Positions 55,977-64,000 of a stretch of 64,000 bases of DNA are shown piece by piece (positions within the stretch are counted from its first letter, which is position 1; every line of letters starts with the position of its first letter). The position numbers and the translations under genes were made by a program. This DNA comes from Synechococcales cyanobacterium GL140_1_metabinner_5_sub (GTDB lineage Bacteria > Cyanobacteriota > Cyanobacteriia > Cyanobacteriales > Chamaesiphonaceae). The notes beneath the pieces are model-generated. The model made no database searches. It was not told where the DNA came from and was given only the letters and a program-made list of their open reading frames with translations. The DNA is taken from positions 1 to 64,000 of the forward strand of contig JANYHM010000040.1 of the NCBI GenBank assembly GCA_025359065.1. The letters are read 5' to 3'.

Positions 55977-56312
55977 TTGCCAAAATCCTTAGAGTTAATG
56001 ATCGAGACTATTGCCCAAGGCAGCAGTTTGGAGCAAGCTATTGCTGCTTTGACTGCGCCTGAATTATTAGCAGAATTGGCACCGATCGATCCCTTAGCTG
56101 TGGCCAGATTAAAGGGGATGAAGGTCAAACAAGATTTGTTGTATGGGGATGGACAACCCTTGCGGAGTGAAGAAGTCGCTCAGTTACTGGGGATATCCCG
56201 GCAGGCTGTGGATAAACGGCGCAGTAAAATGGTTTTTTCTAGAAGGCTGAAGTCTGTAAAATATTGCCTTGTCAATGTAAGCTCGGTAGCTACCTCCAAA
56301 AAACAGACGTGA
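55977..56312 (+). pseudogene. Truncated HTH protein (Xre/MbcA-like N-terminal part)
   Basis: 111 codons from a TTG (or from the ATG at 55998). The first 80 residues look real: IETIAQGSSLEQAIAALTAPELL, DPLAVARLKGMKVKQDLLYGDG, then a helix-turn-helix RSEEVAQLLGISRQAVDKRRSK. In relatives this is followed by a GRLIGLTQGRRGY-type segment and a longer C-terminus; here the reading leaves the pattern right after KRRSK and ends. It looks like a gene cut off in its 3' half. Such regulators are often antitoxins to RES toxins, but no RES gene is present. Confidence 0.6.
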
Positions 56313-56560
56313 TTTACCCACTTTTCTTTAAGGCTGTTGCTGCTTAACATATTGCACCTCAGATTTGAATTGGCGGAACAATAAAACTCTTGTAACAACC
56401 TTGGCTGTTGATATATTTATGCACCGATTGTTGGTGAAAAATATCCATACTTCAGCCAATTGACCGATCTTTGGATCTTGAATGTGCATAATTTCAGAAA
56501 AATACCCCAATATGTTCGGTAGATAGCCATGAGAAATTATAAAAGTTACAGTTAGGCAAT

Positions 56561-57094
56561 ATGAAACTAAAATTCATCTTTGGAATAGTTGGGTACACAC
56601 TATTAGGACTTTCAACATCGATTTCACTTAACGAGCCAGCTTCAGCAGGATCCACTCCCCGTACTTGTGCATCGCTGAAAAGCCCCACCAAAGGCGCACC
56701 GACTATCGCACAAGCAGAGGCTTACTTTATTTGTGGTGCAGAACGTTCTAGTAACCGTGTCAGAGACTATCGCGTAAGACTCGTCCGCAATGTTCAAATG
56801 GAGATGTCTCCAAAACCTATTTTCGTAAACGCAGCTAATGCAAGCAATGTTAGAGATACTATAAGTGATTCATACATTACCGTAGATGTCGAAAAGCCCA
56901 TGTATGCTATCCGAGGCAGTTTCGCGAATTATTCCTGTAACGGTGGCAATAACTCCCCAACATGTCTCGAATCTATTATTGTGGAAGCTAAGGGTTTCTG
57001 TTTTGTAGATACTTTTAGCGATTGGCATTGCATTATGAAAGGAAAGTTAGGTCGAGATACCCGCCATAATGTTCCTCTTCCAGCAGGTAGTTAG
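56561..57094 (+). CDS. Small secreted cysteine-containing protein, unknown
   Basis: 177 aa. A signal peptide is clear (MKLKFIFGIVGYTLLGLSTS, cleavage after ASA at about residue 29). The mature part has seven cysteines (CASL, FICG, NYSCNGG, PTCLES, GFCFVD, WHCIMKG), enough for up to three disulfides in the periplasm. I do not recognise the family. It lies in the rearranged zone between two relics and may have come with the Uma2 gene. Confidence 0.65.
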   Translation: MKLKFIFGIVGYTLLGLSTSISLNEPASAGSTPRTCASLKSPTKGAPTIAQAEAYFICGAERSSNRVRDYRVRLVRNVQMEMSPKPIFVNAANASNVRDTISDSYITVDVEKPMYAIRGSFANYSCNGGNNSPTCLESIIVEAKGFCFVDTFSDWHCIMKGKLGRDTRHNVPLPAGS

Positions 57095-57162
57095 CGATCG
57101 ATTTGCGTAGCGTAGGCAAATCTAAACTTCTGCCTATTTGATCGAATCGCTCGCCATTATGT

Positions 57163-57258
57163 AATTTGATGATGCGGGTTTTGATAGCTGAGTTGGTCAT
57201 GAGATTTTAACAACTGAGTAGTTACATTGTAAGTGCATGTCTGATGGTTGTCGATTTG
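57163..57258 (-). pseudogene. Relic of a mazE-like antitoxin start and promoter
   Basis: On the minus strand MTNSAIKTRIIKL begins at 57200 and copies the first dozen codons of mazE (start 60101). The bases upstream of the start (57201-57258) also match the mazE promoter side (60102-60159) with a modest number of changes. After codon 13 the sequence no longer resembles an antitoxin. No toxin gene follows. Confidence 0.75.
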
Positions 57259-57276
57259 ATCAATCTCTTTGCATGT

Positions 57277-59079
57277 TCACCTACCTCCCACGGTGGATTC
57301 TCCTAAACCTAACTGCACTTGCCACAGACTGGCGTAGATTTTATTCAGCGACAGCAGTTCTTCATGAGTACCACTTTCCACTACCCTACCGCGATCCATC
57401 ACATAGATGCGGTGAGCATGGCGGATCGTCGAAAGACGATGGGCGATCGAAATCGTAGTTCTATCCTTAGTAATAGTTGCCAAAGATCTTTGAATTGCTG
57501 CCTCAGTTTCATTATCTACCGCTGAAGTGGCTTCATCTAACACCAAAATCGGCGGATCTTTCAGAACGGCGCGGGCGATCGAAATCCGTTGGCGCTGTCC
57601 ACCAGAAAGCTTTTGGCCTCGTTCACCAACAATGGTGTCGTAACCTTGAGGCAAAGTCTGAATAAACTCATGGGCTTCGGCGACTTTGGCCGCTGCCTGG
57701 ATTTTTTCAAAGTTAGCATTGGGCATTCCGTAAGCAATATTCTCCCGAACAGTACCGTAAAACAAAAACACATCCTGACTAACCAGACCAATATTCCGCC
57801 TTAGGTCAGAAGTATGAAACTCGCGGATATTAGTGCCATCGATCGAAATCACGCCTCCCTGAATTTCATATAGCCGCAGTAATAGCTTTGAGATGGTACT
57901 TTTCCCCGAACCAGTAGCGCCCACAATTCCAATAGTTTGACCTCTGGGGACCATCAGAGACAAGTTTTCAAACAGAGGTGGGTTGCCCACATAAGCAAAG
58001 CCCACTTGTTGAAAAGCCACATCACCTTGAACCCGATCGATCGACCGCGTGCCAGTGTTATCGATCGGCTTGGGGGTATTCAACAAATCCATCACCCGTC
58101 GGGTAGAAGCCATCGATCTTTGATACAGATCCAAAGTCTCGCCTAATCTAGTCAAAGGCCACAGTAACCGCTGAGTCATAAACACCAAACCGCTGTAGAT
58201 GGCCACCGATAAATTGCCATTGACTACCTCAAACCCCCCGTAGAGCAGCGTGGCCGAAAAACCCGCCAGCACCAGAATCCGAATTAAGGGCACAAAGGCG
58301 GCGCTAAGAGCGATCGCCTTGCGGTTACTCTGCCGATAAGCTGCGCTACTCGCGCTAACCTGCTGCTGCTCATAGGCTTCGGTAGTGAAGCTTTTAATGG
58401 TAGTAATGCCACCCAGGTTATTAGAGAGTCGATCGTTCAACAAACCCGCTCGATCGCGCACTTCTGCATAGTAAGGAGCCAACTTGCCCTGAAACCAAAT
58501 TGAGCCAACAATAATTGGCACGATTGGCAGCATTGCAAACAGGGCAATTTTGGGAGTCAAGAAAAAGAAAGCACCACCGATCGCCAAAACAGAGACGATA
58601 AGCTGAATTAACTCATTGGCTCCGCCGTTTAAAAAGCGCTCTAGCTGGTTAATATCATCATTGAGAATCGACATCAGGTTGCCGGTATTACTGTTCTCAA
58701 AAAAAGCCAGATCCATTTCCTGTAAATGACCGTAGGCCGCCAGTCGCATCTCGTGCTGAATATTTTGTGCCAAGCCCCGCCACAGCCGGGTGGCAATATA
58801 TTGAGAGATAGATTCTGCCACCCAAATGGCGATCGTCACCCCCGTCAGCACCAATAACTGCTGGGTAATATCCACAAAGCCTAGCTTGGCTAAGAAAGAC
58901 TGCTGCTTCTGTACCACCACATCCACGGCAGCCGCAATTAGTACCTCTGGGGCAATGTCAAAAATCTTATTGGCGATCGAAGCCACAATGGCTTGGTTGG
59001 TGGCCGATCGATAGTTTGCGCCGTAGGCGATCACCTGCCGCAAGGGCGCAATTGAGGTAGAGCGAGGAGAGTCAGCCAT
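57277..59079 (-). CDS. ABC exporter, MsbA/MDR type
   Basis: 600 aa half-transporter. Six membrane helices (residues 20-310) precede the ATPase: Walker A GATGSGKSTISK, signature LSGGQRQRISIARA, Walker B ILVLDEATSAVDNE, H-loop ISIAHRLSTIRHAHRI. It fits homodimeric exporters of lipids, polysaccharide precursors or drugs; substrate unknown. I used the ATG at 59079 (MADSPRSTSIAPL); the frame is open to 59136 but that would overlap the rpsO leader. A relic of its 3' end lies at 54828. Confidence 0.9.
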   Translation of the reverse strand: MADSPRSTSIAPLRQVIAYGANYRSATNQAIVASIANKIFDIAPEVLIAAAVDVVVQKQQSFLAKLGFVDITQQLLVLTGVTIAIWVAESISQYIATRLWRGLAQNIQHEMRLAAYGHLQEMDLAFFENSNTGNLMSILNDDINQLERFLNGGANELIQLIVSVLAIGGAFFFLTPKIALFAMLPIVPIIVGSIWFQGKLAPYYAEVRDRAGLLNDRLSNNLGGITTIKSFTTEAYEQQQVSASSAAYRQSNRKAIALSAAFVPLIRILVLAGFSATLLYGGFEVVNGNLSVAIYSGLVFMTQRLLWPLTRLGETLDLYQRSMASTRRVMDLLNTPKPIDNTGTRSIDRVQGDVAFQQVGFAYVGNPPLFENLSLMVPRGQTIGIVGATGSGKSTISKLLLRLYEIQGGVISIDGTNIREFHTSDLRRNIGLVSQDVFLFYGTVRENIAYGMPNANFEKIQAAAKVAEAHEFIQTLPQGYDTIVGERGQKLSGGQRQRISIARAVLKDPPILVLDEATSAVDNETEAAIQRSLATITKDRTTISIAHRLSTIRHAHRIYVMDRGRVVESGTHEELLSLNKIYASLWQVQLGLGESTVGGR

Positions 59080-59151
59080 GGGGGTTGGGAAATGTCGAAA
59101 GGAAGTGCTAATATAATTAATCGCACAATTCGCCAAAATCTAGAAGGATTC

Positions 59152-59421
59152 ATGTCTTTAACGCAAGAGCGTAAGCAAGAAATTATGTCGGAGCATCAGC
59201 GCCATGCCACCGACACTGGTTCCGCTGACTTACAAGTGGCTATGCTGACTGATCGGGTCAACCAGTTGACTGTTCATCTCAAGACTAACAAAAGCGATCA
59301 TGCCTCTCGGCGTGGTCTGCTACTCATGATCAGCAAACGCAAGCGTCTGTTGGCCTACATCAAAAGAGAAGAGCAATCTCGTTACGAAGCACTCATTGCT
59401 AAACTCGGTATCCGGGGTTAG
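59152..59421 (+). CDS. rpsO: Ribosomal protein S15
   Basis: 89 aa. MSLTQERKQEIMSEHQRHAT, LQVAMLTDRVNQLTVHLKTN, HASRRGLLLMISKRKRLLAYI are the standard S15 helices that bind 16S rRNA. The ATG at 59152 has an AAGGAT ribosome site and the correct family length. In most cyanobacteria, from memory, pam68 follows directly; here mazEF lies between them. Confidence 0.96.
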   Translation: MSLTQERKQEIMSEHQRHATDTGSADLQVAMLTDRVNQLTVHLKTNKSDHASRRGLLLMISKRKRLLAYIKREEQSRYEALIAKLGIRG

Positions 59422-59424
59422 GTT

Positions 59425-59511
59425 GAGGCTCGCCTCACCAATGAGCAGTGGCGATCGGAGTTCGCTCAAGCTTGTCGGACTCCCTGCTTTTTTTCTGTAT
59501 TAGGGCTAATT
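59425..59511 (+). terminator. Probable terminator region after rpsO
   Basis: A small stem TGAGGC/GCCTCA (59425-59438) and a larger imperfect one in which GGAGT pairs with ACTCC and AGCAG with CTGCT, ending in a seven-T run (about 59490-59496). This would end rpsO transcription before the convergent mazEF. Confidence 0.6.
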
Positions 59512-59520
59512 TTTTTGCTC

Positions 59521-59844
59521 CTACTGAGCAAGCATTTCGGCTAAAATTTCTAAAACAAGCCTCTGCTCATCTTCGTTGATACTACCTAGATATTTTACGA
59601 AGCGAGTTTTGTCTACAGTCCGAATCTGGTCTAGAACTATCAGACCCTCTTTTCCTGCAAACTGGCACAAAATGCGAGTAGGATACACTTTTCCTTGAGT
59701 TGTCATTGGCGCTACGATCACGGTAGCAATCTTTCGATTCATTTCGTCTGGTGAAATTACTACGCAAGGTCTGGTTTTTTGAATCTCGCTGCCGATCGTG
59801 GGGTCTAGATCAATCAGCCAAACATCAAATCTTTGTACTACCAT
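59521..59844 (-). CDS. mazF: MazF-type toxin (PemK family)
   Basis: 107 aa endoribonuclease toxin. RFDVWLIDLDPTIGSEIQKTRPCVVIS has the conserved RPCVV strand with the family Arg, and VIVAPMTTQG gives the second active-site strand; LIVLDQIRTVDKTRF is the third. I used the ATG at 59844 (MVVQRFDVW), which overlaps the mazE stop by seven bases; a GTG at 59850 is possible. Paired with mazE upstream in the usual antitoxin-first order. Confidence 0.9.
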   Translation of the reverse strand: MVVQRFDVWLIDLDPTIGSEIQKTRPCVVISPDEMNRKIATVIVAPMTTQGKVYPTRILCQFAGKEGLIVLDQIRTVDKTRFVKYLGSINEDEQRLVLEILAEMLAQ

Positions 59845-60101
59845 TCCCACTCTTCTTGATCCCAGTTAGTAGCAATTGGCTCATCTAAAAGCACGTCTTC
59901 TTGCTGTGTTGACATCACACCAAAAGCTTCATCCCAGCCCGATCTTGTCTCAGCAGCTTTGCGAATAGTCAGCTTATCGCCATCGACTTGAATTTCTACT
60001 TCGGTGTCGATTCCACTTTGTTCAAGTAAAATCTTAGGAATCCTGATTCCTTGAGAATTGCCAATTTTGATGATGCGGGTTTTGATAGCTGAGTTAGTCA
60101 T
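59838..60101 (-). CDS. mazE: MazE-type antitoxin (AbrB/SpoVT fold)
   Basis: 87 aa. The DNA-binding swapped-hairpin N-terminus is IKTRIIKIGNSQGIRIPKILLEQ, followed by the acidic C-terminus that wraps MazF (EEWEW at the end). It should repress its own promoter, in the short gap before pam68. The first codons and promoter region are duplicated at 57163-57258. Confidence 0.92.
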   Translation of the reverse strand: MTNSAIKTRIIKIGNSQGIRIPKILLEQSGIDTEVEIQVDGDKLTIRKAAETRSGWDEAFGVMSTQQEDVLLDEPIATNWDQEEWEW

Positions 60102-60231
60102 GAGATCCCAACAACTGAGTAATTACATTGTAGATACATAATTTGACGATTGTCAATTTCGATTTTTCATGATTTCCTACTTAGAGAGCTGCTTTTTGTT
60201 AGGCTTAAGGAAGTATTTTTTAACGCTGCTC

Positions 60232-60696
60232 ATGACTGAAGAATCTCGTAAGCCCTTACCCTTTGAACCAGATACGGCCAAAAAGCCCAAGGTAGCAAAA
60301 CCTGCGGCGAAGAAGCGCCCGCCGGTAGTCATGAATAAGCCCGAGCGTCCTCGATCGAGCGCCGACAATCGCATTCCAGAGCCGGTGAGTAAGCGGATGA
60401 TTACTCGATCGGTAGTTTGCAGCGGTATTCCCACACTTATGGGCATTGGCATATTTATTGGGGCTTATTTTTTGGCCTTGAATGGCATGAGGTTGCCAAA
60501 CGTCGTAGTATTGCTGGTCAGCATGGGCTGTTTGGGTTTGGGGGTCGCGGGCTTGACCTACGGCATTTTGTCGGCTTCCTGGGAAGATACTGACGGTAGT
60601 TTTTGGGGGTTGGATGAGTTTAAGATTAACTTCGATCGGATGAAGGCTGGTTACAAAGCCAACAAAGAGCTGCGAAAAGATATGGATTTCGACTAG
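60232..60696 (+). CDS. PAM68-family photosystem assembly protein
   Basis: 154 aa. A basic, Pro/Lys-rich N-terminus (residues 1-55) precedes two membrane helices (GIPTLMGIGIFIGAYFLAL and VVVLLVSMGCLGLGVAGLTY), then the conserved SASWEDTDGSFWGLDEFKINF stretch. PAM68 binds ribosomes and chlorophyll-binding proteins during photosystem II assembly in the thylakoid membrane. I used the ATG at 60232; the longer frame from 60169 does not look coding. Divergent from mazE. Confidence 0.92.
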   Translation: MTEESRKPLPFEPDTAKKPKVAKPAAKKRPPVVMNKPERPRSSADNRIPEPVSKRMITRSVVCSGIPTLMGIGIFIGAYFLALNGMRLPNVVVLLVSMGCLGLGVAGLTYGILSASWEDTDGSFWGLDEFKINFDRMKAGYKANKELRKDMDFD

Positions 60697-60814
60697 TTTG
60701 CAATTAATCCTAGTTTTCTAAAAAAGTAAGATTAGTGCAGTTGACACACAAGGTATTACCGCTTTTGGCAATACAACTGATTCCGAAACAACTGCTCACT
60801 AGTCTAACAATTAA

Positions 60815-61762
60815 CTATTCTGACTTTGCTGAACTTTCACTAGGAAAATCGACTCTTTCGAGCTGCCACAGAATTTGATTGCCTTCTTTGCGCGCACGAG
60901 AAACAATCCAATTGCGCCAGATCCAGTGATCACCACGGCTAGTTACTGCACCAGCATTGATATCCATTAAATCTGCCAACTCTGAACTAGTAATAAAATA
61001 GCCCTGTGCCGCAATTTTGTCGGCAATATGCAGCGTATCGATCATGTAATTGAGATGGGCGACTCGTTCTTCTCGGGGCAGATTTTCGCTGTCGCTGTGG
61101 TGAGAATGATGCTCTTCAGTAATTTTGGCAGAAGTAGAACTAGGGGCGATCGTAGAATTTGGCATCGTAGAATTTGAAACAGCGTTGGGGTCTGGGACAA
61201 GAGAAAGTTGAGCAGGTGAAGATGGTACAGGCTGCACCGCAGCTTGAACCGTAGATTTTAAGTTGGACTGTAACGCCGGTTGACGTAAAGAAACCGGTTT
61301 GCCCTGGGCGAATGAACTAGCAATGACATCACAACGTTCGTTGCCTACATTACCAGCATGGCCTTTGACATGCTCCCATTTTAAAGGTTTCCCCTTAGCT
61401 TGCAAGCGGATAGTACTACTCAATTCATCTAAGGTTTCCCAAAGATCTTGGTTGAGTACTGGTTTGCCTGCGGCTGTTTTCCAGCCTCGGCTTTTCCATC
61501 CTTTGATCCAGCTTGTGACCCCCTTAATCACATACTCGCTGTCGGTATACAGAGTGCATGGGGTGGTTTGACCCGATCGAACAAAAAACTTCATGGCTTC
61601 GATCGCCGCACACATTTCCATCCGATTATTGGTGGTGTCTGGTTCTCTGCCACCAAGTTCAGCTACCGAACCATCGGTGAAATAAGCCACCGCACCCCAG
61701 CCACCAGTGCCAGGATTGCCTTTACAAGCACCATCACCGTAGAGACTCTGAATTTCAGCCAT
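60815..61762 (-). CDS. rnhA: Ribonuclease HI with C-terminal extension
   Basis: 315 aa. The RNase H domain fills residues 1-150 with its four acidic residues: D in YGDGACKGNPGTGG, E in NNRMEMCAAIEAMKFF, D in TLYTDSEYVIKG and D in GNERCDVIASSF. It removes RNA from RNA-DNA hybrids. After a Ser/Pro-rich linker (about 165-225) there is a C-terminal domain of about 90 residues (AHLNYMIDTLHIADKIAAQGYFITSSELADL) that looks like a helical DNA-binding or regulatory module and is not part of the minimal enzyme. Its ATG overlaps the upstream stop (TAATG). Confidence 0.93.
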   Translation of the reverse strand: MAEIQSLYGDGACKGNPGTGGWGAVAYFTDGSVAELGGREPDTTNNRMEMCAAIEAMKFFVRSGQTTPCTLYTDSEYVIKGVTSWIKGWKSRGWKTAAGKPVLNQDLWETLDELSSTIRLQAKGKPLKWEHVKGHAGNVGNERCDVIASSFAQGKPVSLRQPALQSNLKSTVQAAVQPVPSSPAQLSLVPDPNAVSNSTMPNSTIAPSSTSAKITEEHHSHHSDSENLPREERVAHLNYMIDTLHIADKIAAQGYFITSSELADLMDINAGAVTSRGDHWIWRNWIVSRARKEGNQILWQLERVDFPSESSAKSE

Positions 61763-62814
61763 TAGCTTTGACCACTAATTTGTTCTTGCATTTGGGCCAT
61801 GACCGTGTCTACTACCACCTGTGGATCGGTGGTTTCAATGCCCAACTGTTGAGAAATATCTCGCACTAAATCTGGGTCACTTTGTAACATTGCTGCAAAT
61901 TCTTCAATGCTAATTTCTTGCTGTTCTACGGGAGGCTGTAAAGGGTGTTCGATCATAGCTTCTTCTAGATCGATCGGCTGTAAAAAGCCTGATGGGGGTG
62001 GCGGCGGCGCGGCTTTTTTGGGAGTACTGTCCAAACGCAAATCAGCAGGGACTTCGCCAAAAGTGGGGAAATCGTCCTCTGTGTCTACCAAATTCGCCAA
62101 GGGCTGACGAGATTTGTACATAGGCTCAGGTAAAACAAGGTCATCTTCTAAGGATTTTGCTGTTGCTGCTTCAAAATCTTTTGCGAAGATTTCTTCGTGC
62201 TGTGGCAAATCTAGCGGTAATTCCAGTGGCGGGTTATGGGCGGCAACATCTTTTTGCTCTTCTGGATTAAAGCCACCGCTAAATCCAAAACCTGTGAGGT
62301 CATCAGATACTGAGTCCTGCTCAAAGATATCTTCTAGTGAACTATCGGCAACAAAATTCTGATCAGATAACTCTTGGGCGGCCATTTCCTGAGCCATCAT
62401 TTCGGTCAGATAATCTTCGTCGCTGACGTTGCCGTAAATTTTGCCCAAAATTTGGTGGCCATAGTCGCCCGCTAAGCTGGTGACTTCGCTACAGTCCAAG
62501 TCACTAAGCTGAATCATTCGGCGTGCCAGTTCTTCATTGGGAGTGGGGGAATTTACCGCCCGATCGCCAAAGGTATTTATCCAGATTACCCACTGAGATT
62601 TGGGGGCGCGCTGCTTAATTTTGCGGAAAAACTCGATCGCCCGAGGCTGCTGCCAGCCATGAGAGACTCCTTCTAGCAACTGCATAAACAAATATTCATA
62701 GTCTGGATCGGTGAGTGGTGGTAGATCGGCGCTGGCTGCCAGAGCTTTTTGGGGGGTGGTGCCCACCAGGGATTGCCACCATTTTGAGACTGGCCGCCAA
62801 ATTCCTTTAAACAT
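61762..62814 (-). CDS. Conserved acidic protein of unknown function, coupled to rnhA
   Basis: 350 aa, not recognised as a named family. Residues 30-130 look folded and helical (EYLFMQLLEGVSHGWQQPRAIEFFRKI, PKSQWVIWINTFGDRAV). The middle is long, acidic and low-complexity, rich in Asp, Glu and Pro with a PPPPPSG stretch. The last 70 residues (EFAAMLQSDPDLVRDISQQL) look like a small helical domain. There is no membrane segment. Its stop and the rnhA start overlap by one base (TAATG), so the two proteins are made together. Confidence 0.75.
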   Translation of the reverse strand: MFKGIWRPVSKWWQSLVGTTPQKALAASADLPPLTDPDYEYLFMQLLEGVSHGWQQPRAIEFFRKIKQRAPKSQWVIWINTFGDRAVNSPTPNEELARRMIQLSDLDCSEVTSLAGDYGHQILGKIYGNVSDEDYLTEMMAQEMAAQELSDQNFVADSSLEDIFEQDSVSDDLTGFGFSGGFNPEEQKDVAAHNPPLELPLDLPQHEEIFAKDFEAATAKSLEDDLVLPEPMYKSRQPLANLVDTEDDFPTFGEVPADLRLDSTPKKAAPPPPPSGFLQPIDLEEAMIEHPLQPPVEQQEISIEEFAAMLQSDPDLVRDISQQLGIETTDPQVVVDTVMAQMQEQISGQS

Positions 62815-63045
62815 TTACCGATATCCTTGAGCTGTAGTAGTACACGGGTTTTATTTTAGTTGAAATGCCCTTAATATAGTAAGCAAGAGTGACCAAATTA
62901 AGGACATTGCTGTTAATATTTTGGGCTAAACTTTAAGCCAAAATTTGGGCTAAGATTCGATGGCATCCGGGAGGCATCCCTACAATTTAACTATCCCAAA
63001 AGGGGATAACTAGCTACAGGTTCGACTTTAAATATTGATCCCCAG

Positions 63046-64000
63046 ATGAGTTACCTTCCTTTCCATCATAAGTATAGACCGCAGACCTTTGCCGATTTAG
63101 TCGGTCAAGAGGCGATTTCGGCGACTCTAACCAATGCCTTACGCTTGGGGAAAGTAGCACCTGCCTATCTGTTTACCGGGCCGCGCGGCACTGGTAAAAC
63201 TTCTAGCGCCCGGATTTTTGCCAAGTCTCTCAATTGTACCGCGAGTGCAGTACCCACAGCGGAACCCTGTGGTCAGTGCTCGGTCTGTCGATCGATTACT
63301 GCTGGCAACGCCATGGATGTAATCGAAATTGATGCCGCCAGTAATACCGGCGTAGACAATATTAGGGAGCTAATTGAACGTGCGCAGTATGCGCCAGTAC
63401 AGTGCCGGTACAAAGTTTACACCATTGATGAATGCCACATGCTCAGTACGGCGGCCTTTAATTCGCTGCTGAAAACCCTAGAAGAGCCGCCCAATCGGGT
63501 GGTATTTATCCTGGCCACCACCGATCCTCAGCGGGTGTTACCCACCATTATTTCGCGCTGCCAAAAATTTGATTACCGGCGGATTCCTTTAGAAGCCATG
63601 GTTGGGCATTTGGATTACATCGCCAAGAATGAGCAGATGTTGATCGATCCCGCTGCCCTACGTTTGGTGGCTCAGATCTCTCAGGGTGGACTGCGGGACG
63701 CAGAGAGTTTATTAGATCAGCTCAGTTTAGTGGGCGAACAAGTCACCATTGATCGGGTGTGGGACTTGGTGGGTTCGGTGCCAGAAGGTGATTTATTGGA
63801 GATCTGTACGGCCTTGCAGCAGGGAGACTTGACAGCAGTTATTGATCGCTGTCGGCAGTTGTTAGAAAGAGGCAAAGAGCCTTTGACCGTACTGCAAAAC
63901 TTGACCGGCTTTTATCGAGATTTATCGATCGCCAAAACTGCCCCTCAACGCCCAGACTTGACTAGTCTCACCAATGAAACTTGGCAGCAAGCAGTAGCTT
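63046..64000 (+). CDS. dnaX: DNA polymerase III subunit gamma/tau (cut by window edge)
   Basis: The first 318 codons are seen; the gene runs off the window. It is the clamp-loader motor. Order of motifs: MSYLPFHHKYRPQTFADLVG, Walker A GPRGTGKTSSARIFAKSLNC, zinc module with cysteines in NCTA...EPCGQCSVCRS, Walker B YTIDECHMLS, sensor ILATTDPQRV and the SRC arginine-finger motif. Domain III has begun by residue 245. Cyanobacterial dnaX genes often contain inteins; none is visible in the part shown. Whether a gamma/tau frameshift site exists cannot be seen. Confidence 0.95.
   Translation, partial: MSYLPFHHKYRPQTFADLVGQEAISATLTNALRLGKVAPAYLFTGPRGTGKTSSARIFAKSLNCTASAVPTAEPCGQCSVCRSITAGNAMDVIEIDAASNTGVDNIRELIERAQYAPVQCRYKVYTIDECHMLSTAAFNSLLKTLEEPPNRVVFILATTDPQRVLPTIISRCQKFDYRRIPLEAMVGHLDYIAKNEQMLIDPAALRLVAQISQGGLRDAESLLDQLSLVGEQVTIDRVWDLVGSVPEGDLLEICTALQQGDLTAVIDRCRQLLERGKEPLTVLQNLTGFYRDLSIAKTAPQRPDLTSLTNETWQQAVA

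Noticed and set aside
55977-56312. Toxin-antitoxin pair formed by the truncated HTH gene
   Set aside because: No RES or other toxin gene lies beside it, and the HTH gene itself is cut short.

Overview
The window is a 64-kb piece of a cyanobacterial chromosome. The evidence is form IB RuBisCO in the order rbcL-rbcX-rbcS, the magnesium chelatase subunit ChlI, the NDH-1 subunit NdhS, the thylakoid assembly factors Ycf37 and PAM68, a CruG-type carotenoid glycosyltransferase, a mycosporine (UV sunscreen) operon, and many copies of the HIP1 core CGATCG. The genus cannot be fixed from the sequence alone.

Layout, left to right. 0-9 kb: the tail of an IS1634-type transposase, then cruG, wecB, a sugar ABC permease, a C-DES-like cysteine lyase, a DnaJ protein, a membrane protein, an S1-domain protein, a GFA-fold protein, and a ycf37 gene broken by one in-frame TGA. 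9.1-12.2 kb: an AT-rich accessory island with two MITE-like elements and a three-gene operon whose first gene is of the TIGR04255 type. 12.2-19 kb: a PvdE/YojI-type exporter, a tautomerase-fold protein, an MFS transporter, tRNA-Met, a histidine kinase, a HEAT-repeat protein and a GH10-like protein. 19-22 kb: the RuBisCO operon and an orphan domain usually found at the C-terminus of M48 proteases. 22-29 kb: an RTX protein, an HTH/TPR protein overlapping a coiled-coil membrane protein tail to tail, chlI, and thiC with its TPP riboswitch. 28.9-29.9 kb: tRNA-Val followed by an 888-bp segment ending in a 50-bp copy of the tRNA 3' half. 30-35 kb: a protein kinase and acnB. 34.7-39.2 kb: mysABCD on the minus strand. 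39.5-50.6 kb: small proteins, ndhS, secA, two beta-barrel-like proteins, trmL, an M23 peptidase, uvrA and a GT8 glycosyltransferase. 50.6-54.7 kb: the four-gene Anbu (proteasome-related) set. 54.8-60.7 kb: a rearranged zone with an ABC exporter, a relic of its 3' end, a Uma2-type gene, rpsO, mazEF, a relic of mazE, and pam68. 60.8-64 kb: rnhA, a conserved acidic protein and the start of dnaX.

Genes that work together: mysA-D should convert a pentose phosphate pathway sugar phosphate to a disubstituted mycosporine-like amino acid. rbcX assists assembly of RbcL with RbcS. Anbu, transglutaminase-like, alpha-E and circularly permuted ATP-grasp proteins form a known but poorly understood gene set. 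MazE and MazF form a toxin-antitoxin pair.

The best candidates for something new are the TIGR04255 operon (9.6-11.5 kb), the integrase-less tRNA-Val mini-element with a sibling gene scrap beside tRNA-Met, the Ycf37 reading frame with one internal stop, and the duplicated zone around 55-60 kb. All calls were made by reading; no database search was run.
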